Positions 17,933-25,989 of a stretch of 64,000 bases of DNA are shown here, in pieces. Under the pieces are notes generated by a model. The model worked only from the letters and a program-made list of their open reading frames with translations, had not been told where the DNA came from and made no database searches. Position 1 is the stretch's first letter; every line of letters begins with the position of its first letter. The translations under genes were made by a program, and so were the position numbers. The stretch comes from Sphingobium sp. JS3065 (GTDB lineage: Bacteria; Pseudomonadota; Alphaproteobacteria; Sphingomonadales; Sphingomonadaceae), in assembly GCF_026427355.1 (NCBI RefSeq), contig NZ_CP102665.1, positions 928,501 through 992,500 of the forward strand, written 5' to 3'.

Positions 17933-18863
17933 GTGTCCGATTCAGAAGTTTATCAAGCATAGCAATACCTTGCGGTTCGTCGAGTGACCATGCGTATGGA
18001 GGCAATGAGGGTCCAAGCAGTTGATGAGGCGATGGATGCCTCCCAGTCTTTGGCGAGGCGACGACATCTGCCGAGCCATGCGAAAGTGCGCTCGACCACC
18101 CACCGGCGGGGTAGGACATGGAAGCCCTTGGCAGCGTCGGACCGCTTGATGATTTCGACAGTCCACTTTCCCATCGAGGCCAGTGCGTCTCTGAGTTTGT
18201 CCCCTGCATAGCCGCCGTCTGCGAAGACGTGTCGTAGCCAAGGAAAGCGTTGGCGCACTGCTTTGAGGACATCGACGGCACCGTCCCGGTCCTGGATGTC
18301 TGCGGCATGGACCAGGATGAAGATCAGAAAGCCGCAAGTGTCAGTGAGGATATGGCGCTTCCTTCCCTTGATCTTCTTGCCTGCATCATAGCCCGTGGGG
18401 CCGCCGGATTCTGTGGTCTTCACACTCTGGCTGTCAATCACCCCAGCGCTGGGCGAGGCGTCGCGTCCCTCGATCTCACGCAGGTTCATCACCAGAACCG
18501 TGTTGATCGCCTCGAACAATCCAGCATTGCGCCAGGCGTAGAAATAGCGCCGCACCGTCGAGACCGGCGGGAAGCATTTGGGCAGCATGCGCCACGCACA
18601 CCCGCCCCCGGCAAGATAGAGCAGCGCATTCAACAATTCCCGCATGTCGGTCGTTCGGCGGCGACCGCCGGATTTGGCTGGAGGAATAAAAGGCGAAACC
18701 AACGCCCATTCCCGATCCGTCATATCGGTTGGATATCTCAATCCTTCCCGGCTATGCTCCCGCCGGGCAATACCAGTCCATGCCATGGGGCACTCCATCT
18801 CTTCGCAAGGACGGCGTGAATCACAACAGGCTGGTATTGCTCAACAACTTTCGGATCTGGCTC
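17933..18863 (-). mobile_element. IS5-family insertion sequence (IS1031/IS427-like), complete
   Basis: A 931-base element with imperfect terminal inverted repeats. GTGTCCGATTCAGAAGTT at the left end matches GAGCCAGATCCGAAAGTT read inward from the right at about 14 of 23 positions without gaps. It is flanked by the trinucleotide TAA on both sides (17930-17932 and 18864-18866), the TNA-type target duplication used by this IS5 subgroup. One transposase gene fills it. It disrupts the porin gene. Confidence 0.85.
17953..18786 (-). CDS. IS5-family transposase
   Basis: A 277-residue DDE transposase. The N-terminus AWTGIARREHSREGLRYPTD and DREWALVSPFIPPAKSGGRR (DUF4096-type) leads to the catalytic region. 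There the first Asp lies in AGVIDSQSVKTTESGG, the second in RHVFADGGYAGDKL and the Glu in WVVERTFAWLGRCRRLAKD. The ATG at 18786 is preferred over one twelve bases upstream because family members start MAWT. It appears intact in one frame, so the element may still move. Confidence 0.92.
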   Translation of the reverse strand: MAWTGIARREHSREGLRYPTDMTDREWALVSPFIPPAKSGGRRRTTDMRELLNALLYLAGGGCAWRMLPKCFPPVSTVRRYFYAWRNAGLFEAINTVLVMNLREIEGRDASPSAGVIDSQSVKTTESGGPTGYDAGKKIKGRKRHILTDTCGFLIFILVHAADIQDRDGAVDVLKAVRQRFPWLRHVFADGGYAGDKLRDALASMGKWTVEIIKRSDAAKGFHVLPRRWVVERTFAWLGRCRRLAKDWEASIASSTAWTLIASIRMVTRRTARYCYA

Positions 18864-19523
18864 TAAGGCCTTCGTCTTGCTGACGACGCCGCCCCACAGC
18901 ACCAGATCGAAGCCTTCATGATCGAACCGAACGCGATGGTTCGTGACGCCCTCCCGATCGTCGGGGCGGCGTTGTTGCGGCAGCGTGTAGATAAAGGTGG
19001 CCTTTAAGCCCTTTGGCGCGGTAAGGTCTGCGCGCAGCCCGGTATAGCCATTGGTCGTGTTGCGATAATCGTCGGCGGCCACTAGTCGTCGTGATCCGAG
19101 GTTGAGCGTCATCCGGCCCGCCGTCAGCCCCAGCTTGGTCCCCTTGCCGAAAGGCTCGGCGATTTCGGCAGCGACATAGGCCTGCACCAGTTCCAGCGCA
19201 TTGACCTCATTGGTGGAGATCGGCGTCCCTGAGTCCTCACCATCGGCTCGACTGTCGAACAGCTCTGCCCCCACTCGGAAAGCGCCGCTTCGATATTCTC
19301 CAAGCACTTGGGTGCGGATGTTGAACAGGCTGTCCTCGCTGTCAAACCCTGCGCGGGGCTGACCTTCAATTTCCTCGAAGCGAAGCCTCACGCTTCCGTT
19401 GAGCGAGAACCCGTCCTCTTGTGCAAGGGCAGGTGCTGCGCAGCAGGCAAGCCACGCCGACAAAGGCAGCTTCAGGGCCAAGCGAGTTTTCATAGGTATA
19501 GCTATTTCCACGAATCGAGGTCT

Positions 19524-19541
19524 ATGATACATATGCATCAT
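19524..19541. promoter_or_regulatory. 18-bp dyad between divergent porin and chrB genes
   Basis: ATGATACATATGCATCAT is palindromic except for one base pair and has CATATG at its centre. It lies in the 46-base gap between the porin start (19493, minus) and the chrB start (19540, plus), overlapping the chrB ATG. It is a good operator candidate for a dimeric repressor. Confidence 0.5.
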
Positions 19542-20052
19542 GAATTTCACCGGAACCAGCCCTTGGCTCGCGCTTTTGCACCAGCTTCCCGCGAAGCCAC
19601 CCTATCTGCGCGTGAAGATATGGCGGCGATTGCAGGCGATAGGGGCGGTGCCCTTGAAGAATGCGGTGCATGTTCTTCCCCGATCGCCCGAGGCCGAATT
19701 CGCCTTCCGTGAACTGCTTGAGGAGATCATCGCCAGCGGAGGGGAGGCGACGCTCATCGAAGCGCAACTCCTCGCAGGCCAATCTGACGCTGACGTTCGC
19801 GTCCTTTTCGATAATGCCCGCGACGCTGATTATGACGAGATTGCTCAGGCCGCACAGCGCCTGTTGCAAACAGGCCCGGCAAGCGGCTCGGACATCGCAA
19901 AACTCCAAAAGCGCCTGGAAGAGGTGGGCAAGCTGGATTTTTTCGGCTCACACGGCCGGCAGGAAGCCGAAGCTGCCTTGGCCGAGCTCGACCGCCAGCG
20001 CTACCAGCATCCCGATGTCAGCCGGACCGAGCCGGCCCCACTTTCAGTGTGA
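19540..20052 (+). pseudogene. chrB: chromate resistance protein ChrB, truncated by IS21
   Basis: 170 residues with the ChrB N-terminal domain: WLALLHQLPAKPPYLRVKIW, RRLQAIGAVPLKNAVHVLP, then the GGEATLIEAQLLAGQSDADV block and a helical end. Full ChrB regulators are about 300 residues, with a C-terminal chromate-sensing half that is missing here. The IS21 left end begins at 20048, so the last codons and stop lie inside the IS. In intact form ChrB senses chromate and controls the efflux pump ChrA. No chrA is seen in the window. The remaining fragment may still fold but is unlikely to be regulated normally. Confidence 0.82.
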
Positions 20053-20160
20053 ATAAGCCTGCAATGTTGACCCCAGTTTTGGGGTGATGGGCGTCCAAAG
20101 TTGACCCCCTGAACGGTTGCGGTTCAGGCTCTTGCACTTTGCTGCGGGAGCGGGTGGGAG

Positions 20161-21672
20161 ATGCTGATCGTGGAGACGGTGGCGCGCATCCGGCGCGAGT
20201 TTTTCGTCAAGGGCAAGTCGATCAAGGAGATCGTGCGGGACCTTGGCGTTTCGCGGAACACGGTTCGCAAGGTGCTGCGCTCGGGCGAGACGGCTTTCAC
20301 ATACGAACGCAGCGTGCAGCCCTTGCCGAAGTTGGGGCCTTGGGCCTCCGATCTGAACAAGCTGCTGGAGGCGAACGACCACAAGGTCCGGCGCGAGCGG
20401 CTGACGATGGTCAGGGTGTTCGAGGAGTTGCAGGGTCTTGGCTATCGTGGCGGCTATGACGCGGTCCGACGGTATGCGGCAAACTGGCATCGAGAGCGCT
20501 CAGCGGTGACAGCGGCGGCCTATGTGCCGCTGAGCTTCGCACCTGGTGAAGCCTACCAGTTCGACTGGAGCCATGAGATCGTCGTCATTGCCGGGGCGAC
20601 GACCACGGTGAAGGTCGCGCACATGCGGCTTTGCCATAGCCGGATGTTCTACGTGCGGGCTTATCCGCGTGAGAGCCAGGAGATGGTCTTCGATGCTCAT
20701 GACAAGGCGTTCGCCTTCTTCGGTGGCGCCTGCCAGCGCGGTATTTACGACAACATGAAGACGGCGGTCGACGCGATCTTTGCCGGTCGCGAGCGCCAGT
20801 ATAACCGCCGCTTCCAACAGATGTGCGGGCATTATCTGGTCGAGCCGGTTGCCTGCACGCCGGCGTCGGGGTGGGAAAAAGGCCAGGTCGAGAATCAGGT
20901 GGGCCTGGTGCGCGAACGCTTCTTCACACCCCGGTTGCGGTTCAAGAGCTACGCCGAGATGAACGCATGGCTGGAGGATCGCTGTGTCACGCGGGCGAAG
21001 CACGCGGCGCATCCCGAGTTGAAGGACCGGACGGTCTGGGAGGTGTTCGAGACCGCGGACCGTCCCGCCCTGATCGCCTATCGCGGACCCTTCGACGGCT
21101 TCCACGCTTTGCCCGCGTCGGTATCGAAGACGCTGTTGGTGCGGTTCGACTATAATAAATACTCGGTACATGCGGCGGCAGCGGGGCGGCCGGTGGATAT
21201 CCACGCCTATGCCCACCGCATCGTCATCCGGCAGGAAGGCGAGATAGTCGGCGAACATGACCGCCGGTTCGGCCGTGACCAGACGATCTATGATCCCTGG
21301 CATTACGTCCCTGTCCTGGCGAGAAAGCCCGGCGCGCTGCGCAACGGCGCACCGTTCAAGGACTGGGCGCTTCCACCCGCAATCGAGCGGGTACGTCGCC
21401 GCCTGAGTGGCCATTCTGATGGCGACCGCCAGATGGTCGGCATCCTGACGGCGGTCCTGAGCGATGGGCTTGATGCGGTCGAGGCAGCGTGCGCCGAGGC
21501 GCTGATCGGCGGCACCGTCAGCCGCGATGTCGTGCTCAATATCCTGACCCGTCAGCGCCAGCCATCGGCGCCGCTGACCATCGCCACGCCCGAGGCGCTC
21601 CGGCTCCGTCACGAGCCCGTCGCCGACTGCGCCCGTTACGATAGCCTGAGGAGGTTCTATGGAACGCCATGA
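20161..21672 (+). CDS. istA: IS21 transposase IstA
   Basis: A 503-residue transposase. The N-terminal helix-turn-helix ([20 protein letters not shown]) is followed by the rve DDE core with its first Asp in [13 protein letters not shown], the second in [13 protein letters not shown] and the Glu near [21 protein letters not shown]-terminal beta-barrel/Mu-type domain completes it. It acts with the ATPase IstB. The stop overlaps istB, as usual in IS21. Confidence 0.95.
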   Translation: MLIVETVARIRREFFVKGKSIKEIVRDLGVSRNTVRKVLRSGETAFTYERSVQPLPKLGPWASDLNKLLEANDHKVRRERLTMVRVFEELQGLGYRGGYDAVRRYAANWHRERSAVTAAAYVPLSFAPGEAYQFDWSHEIVVIAGATTTVKVAHMRLCHSRMFYVRAYPRESQEMVFDAHDKAFAFFGGACQRGIYDNMKTAVDAIFAGRERQYNRRFQQMCGHYLVEPVACTPASGWEKGQVENQVGLVRERFFTPRLRFKSYAEMNAWLEDRCVTRAKHAAHPELKDRTVWEVFETADRPALIAYRGPFDGFHALPASVSKTLLVRFDYNKYSVHAAAAGRPVDIHAYAHRIVIRQEGEIVGEHDRRFGRDQTIYDPWHYVPVLARKPGALRNGAPFKDWALPPAIERVRRRLSGHSDGDRQMVGILTAVLSDGLDAVEAACAEALIGGTVSRDVVLNILTRQRQPSAPLTIATPEALRLRHEPVADCARYDSLRRFYGTP

Positions 21673-22393
21673 GATACTGGAGATGATGGGGACGCTCAAG
21701 CTCGCGGGCATGCGGCACGCCTATGATGAGGTGATCGCCGATGCGGTGAAGCGACAACATAGCCCAAGCCGCGTGGTCGGTGATCTGCTGAAGGCCGAGA
21801 TCGACGAAAAGCAGGCGCGCTCGATCAAATATCAGATGACGATCGCCAAGCTGCCGCTGGCCAAGGAAATTACGGCGTTCGACTTTGCCGAAACGCCAAT
21901 CAACGAAGGGCTGGTGCGCGATCTGGCCACCGGCGCCTTCCTGGCCAACCAGCGCAATGCCGTGCTGGTCGGAGGGACCGGGACCGGAAAAACCCACCTT
22001 GCCATTGCGATCGGACGCTCCTGTGTGCGCACCGGCGCCAGGGTCAGATATTACAACACCATCGACCTGGTGAACCGGCTCGAAGCTGAAACCCGCGCAG
22101 GAAAAGCGGGGCGCATTGCCGATCATCTGTCCCGGCTCGACCTGGTGATCCTCGACGAACTGGGCTATCTGCCGTTCGCGCTGTCTGGCGGTCAGTTGCT
22201 GTTCCACCTGGTCAGCCGGCTCTACGAGCAGACCTCGATCATGGTAACCACCAACCTCGCGTTCGGCGAATGGCCCTCGGTGTTCGGCGACGCCAAGATG
22301 ACCACCGCGCTGCTCGACCGGCTGACGCACCATTGCGATATCATCGAAACCGGCAACGAGAGCTGGCGCTTCAAGAACCGCGAAGCTGCCTGA
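21659..22393 (+). CDS. istB: IS21 helper ATPase IstB
   Basis: A 244-residue AAA+ ATPase of the IstB/DnaC group. It has Walker [15 protein letters not shown], Walker [13 protein letters not shown], sensor region [19 protein letters not shown] and the terminal [15 protein letters not shown]. It assembles on target DNA and recruits IstA. Its ATG lies 14 bases inside the end of istA, giving coupled translation. Confidence 0.95.
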   Translation: MERHEILEMMGTLKLAGMRHAYDEVIADAVKRQHSPSRVVGDLLKAEIDEKQARSIKYQMTIAKLPLAKEITAFDFAETPINEGLVRDLATGAFLANQRNAVLVGGTGTGKTHLAIAIGRSCVRTGARVRYYNTIDLVNRLEAETRAGKAGRIADHLSRLDLVILDELGYLPFALSGGQLLFHLVSRLYEQTSIMVTTNLAFGEWPSVFGDAKMTTALLDRLTHHCDIIETGNESWRFKNREAA

Positions 22394-22512
22394 TAGCCCA
22401 GGAGAAACGCCATCGGCATGGGGGTGAGCCGGCTCCGGGCTACGCCCTCCGCCGCCTCACCCCCATGCCGACGATCCTGGCGCACTATCAGGGGGTCAAT
22501 GTTGGGCGCTTA

Positions 22513-22671
22513 TCAGGGGTGAATATCCGGGGCCGATTGACACGCATCAGCAGGAAGCGCCATGCTCGGCTCTGGGGTCCTGCTCGGAGACCTCCAGCGC
22601 CAGCCAGCCCAGGCGACCACCGCTAGGAGGACGAGCCCGCCTATTCCCTGGAACACCATATCAGCGTACAT
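22513..22671 (-). CDS. small membrane protein, C-terminus replaced by IS21 end
   Basis: A 52-residue frame with ATG at 22671 and GGGAGG at good spacing. It has one hydrophobic helix (GIGGLVLLAVVAWAGW) followed by a basic stretch. From base 22542 on the codons belong to the IS21 right end, so the original C-terminus is lost. It starts 12 bases after the stop of the repeat protein at 22684-23004 and is probably its operon partner. Function unknown. Confidence 0.4.
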   Translation of the reverse strand: MYADMVFQGIGGLVLLAVVAWAGWRWRSPSRTPEPSMALPADACQSAPDIHP

Positions 22672-22683
22672 GCGCCCTCCCGA

Positions 22684-23004
22684 TCAAGCGGCAGCCAGAA
22701 GGGCCTCCAAGTCCTGCTCAGTCAAAAAGACGTTCTGCGGCTTTCCGGTTGTGTTGTCGTCTTGAAAGACACCCCAAACGCCGGACCCCGCATATTCTGC
22801 TACGCCCTCCTCCAAAGATACCGTGAGACCAGGAAGAGCCCGCAAGGCTGCCAAATCGTCTTTGGAGAGGACGACATTTTGCCGCTTCCTGGCAATCGGG
22901 TCCAATTGGAGGACCACGAATATACCATCTCCCATAAACTCGGCCTTGCCCTCGCTCAGCTTGTGCGTGAAGGGCGCAAACTCTTTGGCCGATACGTGCT
23001 TCAT
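22684..23004 (-). CDS. hypothetical protein with internal duplication
   Basis: A 106-residue cytoplasmic protein built from two related units. Each has a short strand, a basic turn, then QNV-hydrophobic-L and an acidic DL-x-AL helix: VVLQLDPIARKRQNVVLSKD with DLAALRAL, and GVFQDDNTTGKPQNVFLTEQ with DLEALLAA. A spacer with GVAEYAGSGVWG / GKAEFMGDGIFV also repeats, so most of the protein is an internal duplication of about 45 residues. No family is recognised. It may form an operon with the small membrane protein that follows. Confidence 0.6.
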   Translation of the reverse strand: MKHVSAKEFAPFTHKLSEGKAEFMGDGIFVVLQLDPIARKRQNVVLSKDDLAALRALPGLTVSLEEGVAEYAGSGVWGVFQDDNTTGKPQNVFLTEQDLEALLAAA

Positions 23005-23242
23005 TTACCTAGTTCCTACGTCGCTCCCGGTCCCCCCGTGGTCCCGATGAGCACAGAGATTCTCACAGGCTTGAAGAGGGTACAAGAAGGGGGTACAAAC
23101 TCATTTATGGCGTGACACTGAAAACACAGGCATTTCCGGACTTTCCGCACTTGCGGACTACTTCCTGACCGCATCACGTAAGCGGCACCAGGAACGTCCT
23201 TTTCGAGCGGGCTAAAGCCTCGAAAAACCACGGAAAATCTGG

Positions 23243-23353
23243 TATAATCGGGCATCGGCTTTCCGGTGAGGCCCCCACCTGTCCACCTCCATCCAGGTGA
23301 TTTGGGGGCCTCGAATTGGGGGCCTTTTCGGCAATTTTGAGTCGAGGCCCCCA
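23243..23353 (+). promoter_or_regulatory. integrase leader: TATAAT box and GGGGGCC repeat cluster
   Basis: TATAAT at 23243-23248 is a good -10 box in an AT-rich patch. Downstream, GAGGCCCCCA occurs at 23268-23277 and 23344-23353, and its inverse TGGGGGCCTC at 23303-23312. A further partial inverse, TTGGGGGCC, is at 23316-23324. The first and third copies plus nested ACCTG/CAGGT can form a long hairpin. The last copy ends one base before the integrase ATG. These could be integrase or excisionase arm sites, or an autoregulatory/attachment element. Confidence 0.5.
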
Positions 23354-23354
23354 G

Positions 23355-24569
23355 ATGCTGACCACGATCCAGATCAATGCGCTAAAACCCAGGGAAAAGG
23401 CTTATAAGGTCGCCGACGCCAAGGGACTTTACCTGCTCGTCAACCCGAACGGCTCTCTGCTCTGGCGGGTGAAGTTCCGGTTTCATGGTATCGAGAAGAA
23501 GATGGCGCTGGGCCGCTATCCCGATGTCAGCCTCAAGGAGGCGCGCCAGAAGCGGGATGAAGCGCGCGAGCAGCTGGAAGAGGGCGTTGATCCGGCGGCG
23601 GCCCGGCTACAGGCGAAGATCGAGGCCGAAATTGCGGCCCGAACCACGTTCAAGGTGGTGGCGGACGAATTCATCGAGAAGATGGAGCTGGAAGGAAAGG
23701 CGGCGGCTACGCTCAAGAAAATGCGTTGGTTCCGGGACGTCCTGCAACCAACGATCGGGCACCGGCCGATCGCCGACATCACGGCGCATGAACTCCTCAA
23801 GGCGCTCAAGAGGCTCGAGAGGAAAGGTCATCACGAATCAGCGATCCGTGCGCGCTCATTCTCCGGCCGTGTATTCCGCTATGCCGTGGCGACCCTGCGC
23901 GCACAGCATAACCCGTCCGACATTCTTCGGGGCGCGCTCATTGCACCAAAGGTCAAGCATCATGCGGCCTTGCTGGAGCCGGCGAAGGTCGGCGAGCTGC
24001 TGCGCGCCATCGATGGGTATGGCGGGAAGATCGAGACGAGGATCGCGCTCCAGCTGGCCCCGCATGTCTATCTTCGCCCAGGCGAACTGCGAAAGGCGCA
24101 GTGGAAGGAGATCGATTTCGAGGCTGCGGTCTGGCGTGTTCCAGCCGAACGCACTAAAATGCGCAAACCCCATGCCGTCCCCCTCTCGAAGCAGGCGATC
24201 GAACTGCTTCGAGAGCTCAAGGCCCTGGGGAATTCCGGGGATTTCCTATTCCCGGCAAACAAGACCTTCCTCAAGCCGATTTGCGAAAATACGCTCAACA
24301 TCGCACTCCGACGTCTCGGCTTCACAAACGAGGAAATGACCTCGCATGGGTTTCGATCGATCGCCAGCACGCTTCTCAATGAAAGCGGCCTTTGGCATCC
24401 TGACGCGATCGAACGCTCGCTGGCGCACCGTGAGCGCGATAGCGTTCGGGCAGCCTATCATCGTGGCGCTCACTGGGACGAGCGCGTTCGAATGGCGCAG
24501 TGGTGGTCGGATTACCTCGTCAAGCTGAGGGTCGGGGCTGAGGTGATACGGCCAAAGTTCGGGACGTGA
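23355..24569 (+). CDS. P4-type tyrosine recombinase/integrase
   Basis: A complete 404-residue site-specific integrase. The N-terminal DUF4102 arm-binding domain (LTTIQINALKPREKAYKVAD, MALGRYPDVSLKEARQKRDE) is followed by the core-binding helices and the catalytic domain. That has the first Arg in LRPGELRKAQW, HGFR at about residue 330, the second His in SLAHRERDS and the nucleophile Tyr in RAAYHRG. The ATG at 23355 is used; the frame extends 39 bases upstream through the repeat cluster. It lies directly behind a repeat array and in front of a toxin-antitoxin pair, as expected at one end of a genomic island. Confidence 0.94.
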   Translation: MLTTIQINALKPREKAYKVADAKGLYLLVNPNGSLLWRVKFRFHGIEKKMALGRYPDVSLKEARQKRDEAREQLEEGVDPAAARLQAKIEAEIAARTTFKVVADEFIEKMELEGKAAATLKKMRWFRDVLQPTIGHRPIADITAHELLKALKRLERKGHHESAIRARSFSGRVFRYAVATLRAQHNPSDILRGALIAPKVKHHAALLEPAKVGELLRAIDGYGGKIETRIALQLAPHVYLRPGELRKAQWKEIDFEAAVWRVPAERTKMRKPHAVPLSKQAIELLRELKALGNSGDFLFPANKTFLKPICENTLNIALRRLGFTNEEMTSHGFRSIASTLLNESGLWHPDAIERSLAHRERDSVRAAYHRGAHWDERVRMAQWWSDYLVKLRVGAEVIRPKFGT

Positions 24570-24687
24570 AGGATTGCCGCCGACATCTGAGACCCCTCCA
24601 GAGATTCCCGTGCAGGAACATTTGGCGGTCGGCTTCCCAAGGTTGACGGACGCAAAACGGCACGCGCAGGCATGAATAGGTAGGGTA

Positions 24688-24727
24688 TTGCCATATGGCA
24701 GCATAAATAATATATAATGCCATATGG
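24688..24727 (+). promoter_or_regulatory. promoter with twin operators of the RES/Xre operon
   Basis: TTGCCA (24688-24693) and TATATA/TATAAT (24711-24718) form a sigma70-like promoter with 17-19-base spacing. A perfect 12-base palindrome TGCCATATGGCA (24689-24700) overlaps the -35, and the same half plus centre, TGCCATATGG (24718-24727), covers the start-site region. Two such sites fit autorepression by the Xre/MbcA-type antitoxin or its complex. Confidence 0.75.
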
Positions 24728-24736
24728 AGAACACTG

Positions 24737-25150
24737 ATGGCTCAGCTACAACCTGTTGATACCCTCCCGGCTCCGTTCCGGCCGGAGCCTTTGACCCAGG
24801 CTGAAGGGCAGGCCATGTTTCGCGCGGCCCTCAATCTTTTCGGAAGATGGGGGCTGACGGACGAGCAGGCTGCCGTGCTGACGGATATGCCCGTGCGGAC
24901 GTTTCGGCGCTGGAAGGCAGAGGGGCCCGGGCGGCTGTCGCGAGATGGGCTCGCTCGTCTTTCCAATCTTATGGGCATTCACAAGGCGCTCCGCCTTATT
25001 TTCCAGGAACCGCAACGAGGCTATGACTGGATTAAGGCGAGCAATGCCGCCTTCGATGGCGCAAGCGCTGTTGAGGTCATGCTGGGTGGGGAACTGACGG
25101 ACATCATGCGGGTGCGGCGCTATCTCGATGCGGAGCGTGGCGGCTGGTGA
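24737..25150 (+). CDS. Xre/MbcA/ParS-type antitoxin
   Basis: A 137-residue antitoxin of the DUF2384 group. The N-terminal helix-turn-helix region (GRWGLTDEQAAVLTDMPVRT, FRRWKAEGPG) is followed by the C-terminal antitoxin_Xre_C domain (IHKALRLIFQEPQRGYDWIK and SAVEVMLGGELTDIMRVRRY). It binds the RES toxin and represses the operon through the palindromes just upstream. The last bases overlap the toxin GTG start (GTGA). Confidence 0.9.
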   Translation: MAQLQPVDTLPAPFRPEPLTQAEGQAMFRAALNLFGRWGLTDEQAAVLTDMPVRTFRRWKAEGPGRLSRDGLARLSNLMGIHKALRLIFQEPQRGYDWIKASNAAFDGASAVEVMLGGELTDIMRVRRYLDAERGGW

Positions 25151-25869
25151 CGACGGGAGATTTTCCCCCAGTAAACCGGGTTGAATGGGAAGCGGCAGTC
25201 AGGATCATCCGGAGCGCCTATCCCCCGATCGACCTGTTCGAGGATATTGCGGATCCGGCGGACTGGCCTCTGATCCTGTCGGCGGAGCAGAAGACGAACC
25301 CGCGCATCATGGCAACCATAGGGAATATCGACCTTGTTCCTCCCGAAAGGCGGATTGGCGGCGTCGGTGCATCCTATTTGATGGCGTCATTTACACATGT
25401 CAGTCCTGACCGGCCCAGTCGGTTTTCGGACGGCAGCTATGGCGTCCTCTATATCGCCCGAAGTTTTGAGACTGCGCTCTTCGAAACCATTCATCACCAT
25501 GCGCGCTTCATGGCGAGGACGGCTGAGCGCGCGGGATGGACATCGCAATTTCGAGAGGTCGTGCTGAGGGTGGATGCCAGCCTTCATGACCTTCGGGGAG
25601 ACGATCAGGAATTTGCCTCCTGTCTTGACCCCAACAATTACGAAATCGCTCAACAGTTGGCCACGAAACTGCGCCGCAAAGGCTCGGACGGCTTGGCCTA
25701 TCCGAGTGTCCGGCAGGCTGGCGGAGAATGCGTCGCGCTATTCTATCCCGATTGCGCTTCCAAACCCGTCCAAGGCCGGCACCTAGACTATCATTGGGAT
25801 GGGCGGCGGGTCGATCTTGTTCGCGATGCCGGCAATGGCGCCGTGTTCAGGGTGATAGAGGATTCGTGA
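25147..25869 (+). CDS. RES-domain toxin (NAD+-degrading)
   Basis: A 240-residue RES-domain toxin. The residues that name the family are present: an Arg in PSRFSDGSYGVLYIARS, a Glu in FETALFETIHHH and a Ser in LAYPSVRQAGGECVALFYP. RES toxins degrade NAD+ (glycohydrolase or phosphorolytic cleavage) and resemble ADP-ribosyltransferases. GTG start coupled to the antitoxin by a four-base overlap. Complete and probably functional, held by the upstream antitoxin. Confidence 0.9.
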   Translation: MTTGDFPPVNRVEWEAAVRIIRSAYPPIDLFEDIADPADWPLILSAEQKTNPRIMATIGNIDLVPPERRIGGVGASYLMASFTHVSPDRPSRFSDGSYGVLYIARSFETALFETIHHHARFMARTAERAGWTSQFREVVLRVDASLHDLRGDDQEFASCLDPNNYEIAQQLATKLRRKGSDGLAYPSVRQAGGECVALFYPDCASKPVQGRHLDYHWDGRRVDLVRDAGNGAVFRVIEDS

Positions 25870-25896
25870 TGGGGCGGCAGCGAGGCAAGGGTCGCG

Positions 25897-25983
25897 ATGA
25901 CTGATCGCCATGAGCAGGCGGCTGAGGCGCTGGGCGCGCATGTCGACTTTCGGGTGCTGCGGCGGCTGAAGCCTGTCACCTCC
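25897..25983 (+). pseudogene. 5' fragment of a DnaQ-like 3'-5' exonuclease gene
   Basis: About 29 residues (EQAAEALGAHVDFRVLRRLK is the core) with a clear ATG and upstream GGCAAGG. The pattern AAEAL-x-x-x-x-D-F/Y-RVLRRL resembles the start of a group of alphaproteobacterial 3'-5' exonuclease (DEDD) proteins. Family resemblance ends near 25983, where inverted IS21 sequence begins. The assignment from so short a piece is tentative. Confidence 0.4.
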
Positions 25984-25989
25984 TTTCAT

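Larger units (their letters stand above)
17213..19493 (-). pseudogene. alginate-export-type outer membrane porin, split by IS5 insertion
   Basis: Two minus-strand pieces form one gene. The 5' part (18867-19493) has a signal peptide (LPLSAWLACCAAPALAQ) and the alginate_exp start (FSLNGSVRLRFEEIEGQPR, then SLFNIRTQVLGEY and NLGSRRLVAADDYRNTTNGY). The 3' part (17213-17932) continues with AAELTYFHLGEHDRPGR, DRSLDTFGGRI and barrel strands, ending in RYTSFNLMASF with terminal Phe. The IS at 17933-18863 sits between two TAA copies. Removing it with one TAA joins the codons GCC TTA GGG CCA in frame and restores a protein of about 448 residues, normal for the family. As it stands, translation runs into the IS and a porin cannot form. 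The intact protein would be an outer-membrane channel for an organic or anionic substrate. Confidence 0.9.
20048..22542 (+). mobile_element. IS21-family insertion sequence, complete
   Basis: About 2.5 kb, with istA and istB overlapping by 14 bases. The ends read TGTGAATAAGCC on the left and, inward from the right, TGTCAATCGGCC, matching at 9 of 12 positions. Subterminal repeats with AATGTTGACCCC on the left and its inverse near 22494-22507 are typical of IS21 transposase-binding sites. The left flank is chrB and the right flank is a small unrelated membrane ORF, and I see no target duplication. The element therefore probably went with a deletion or later recombination. Confidence 0.85.

Noticed and set aside
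20500..21711. Minus-strand open frame of 403 codons
   Set aside because: Antisense shadow of istA in the first IS21 element.
23485..24339. Plus-strand frame of 284 codons inside the integrase
   Set aside because: Out-of-frame Arg/Ser-rich shadow of the integrase gene.
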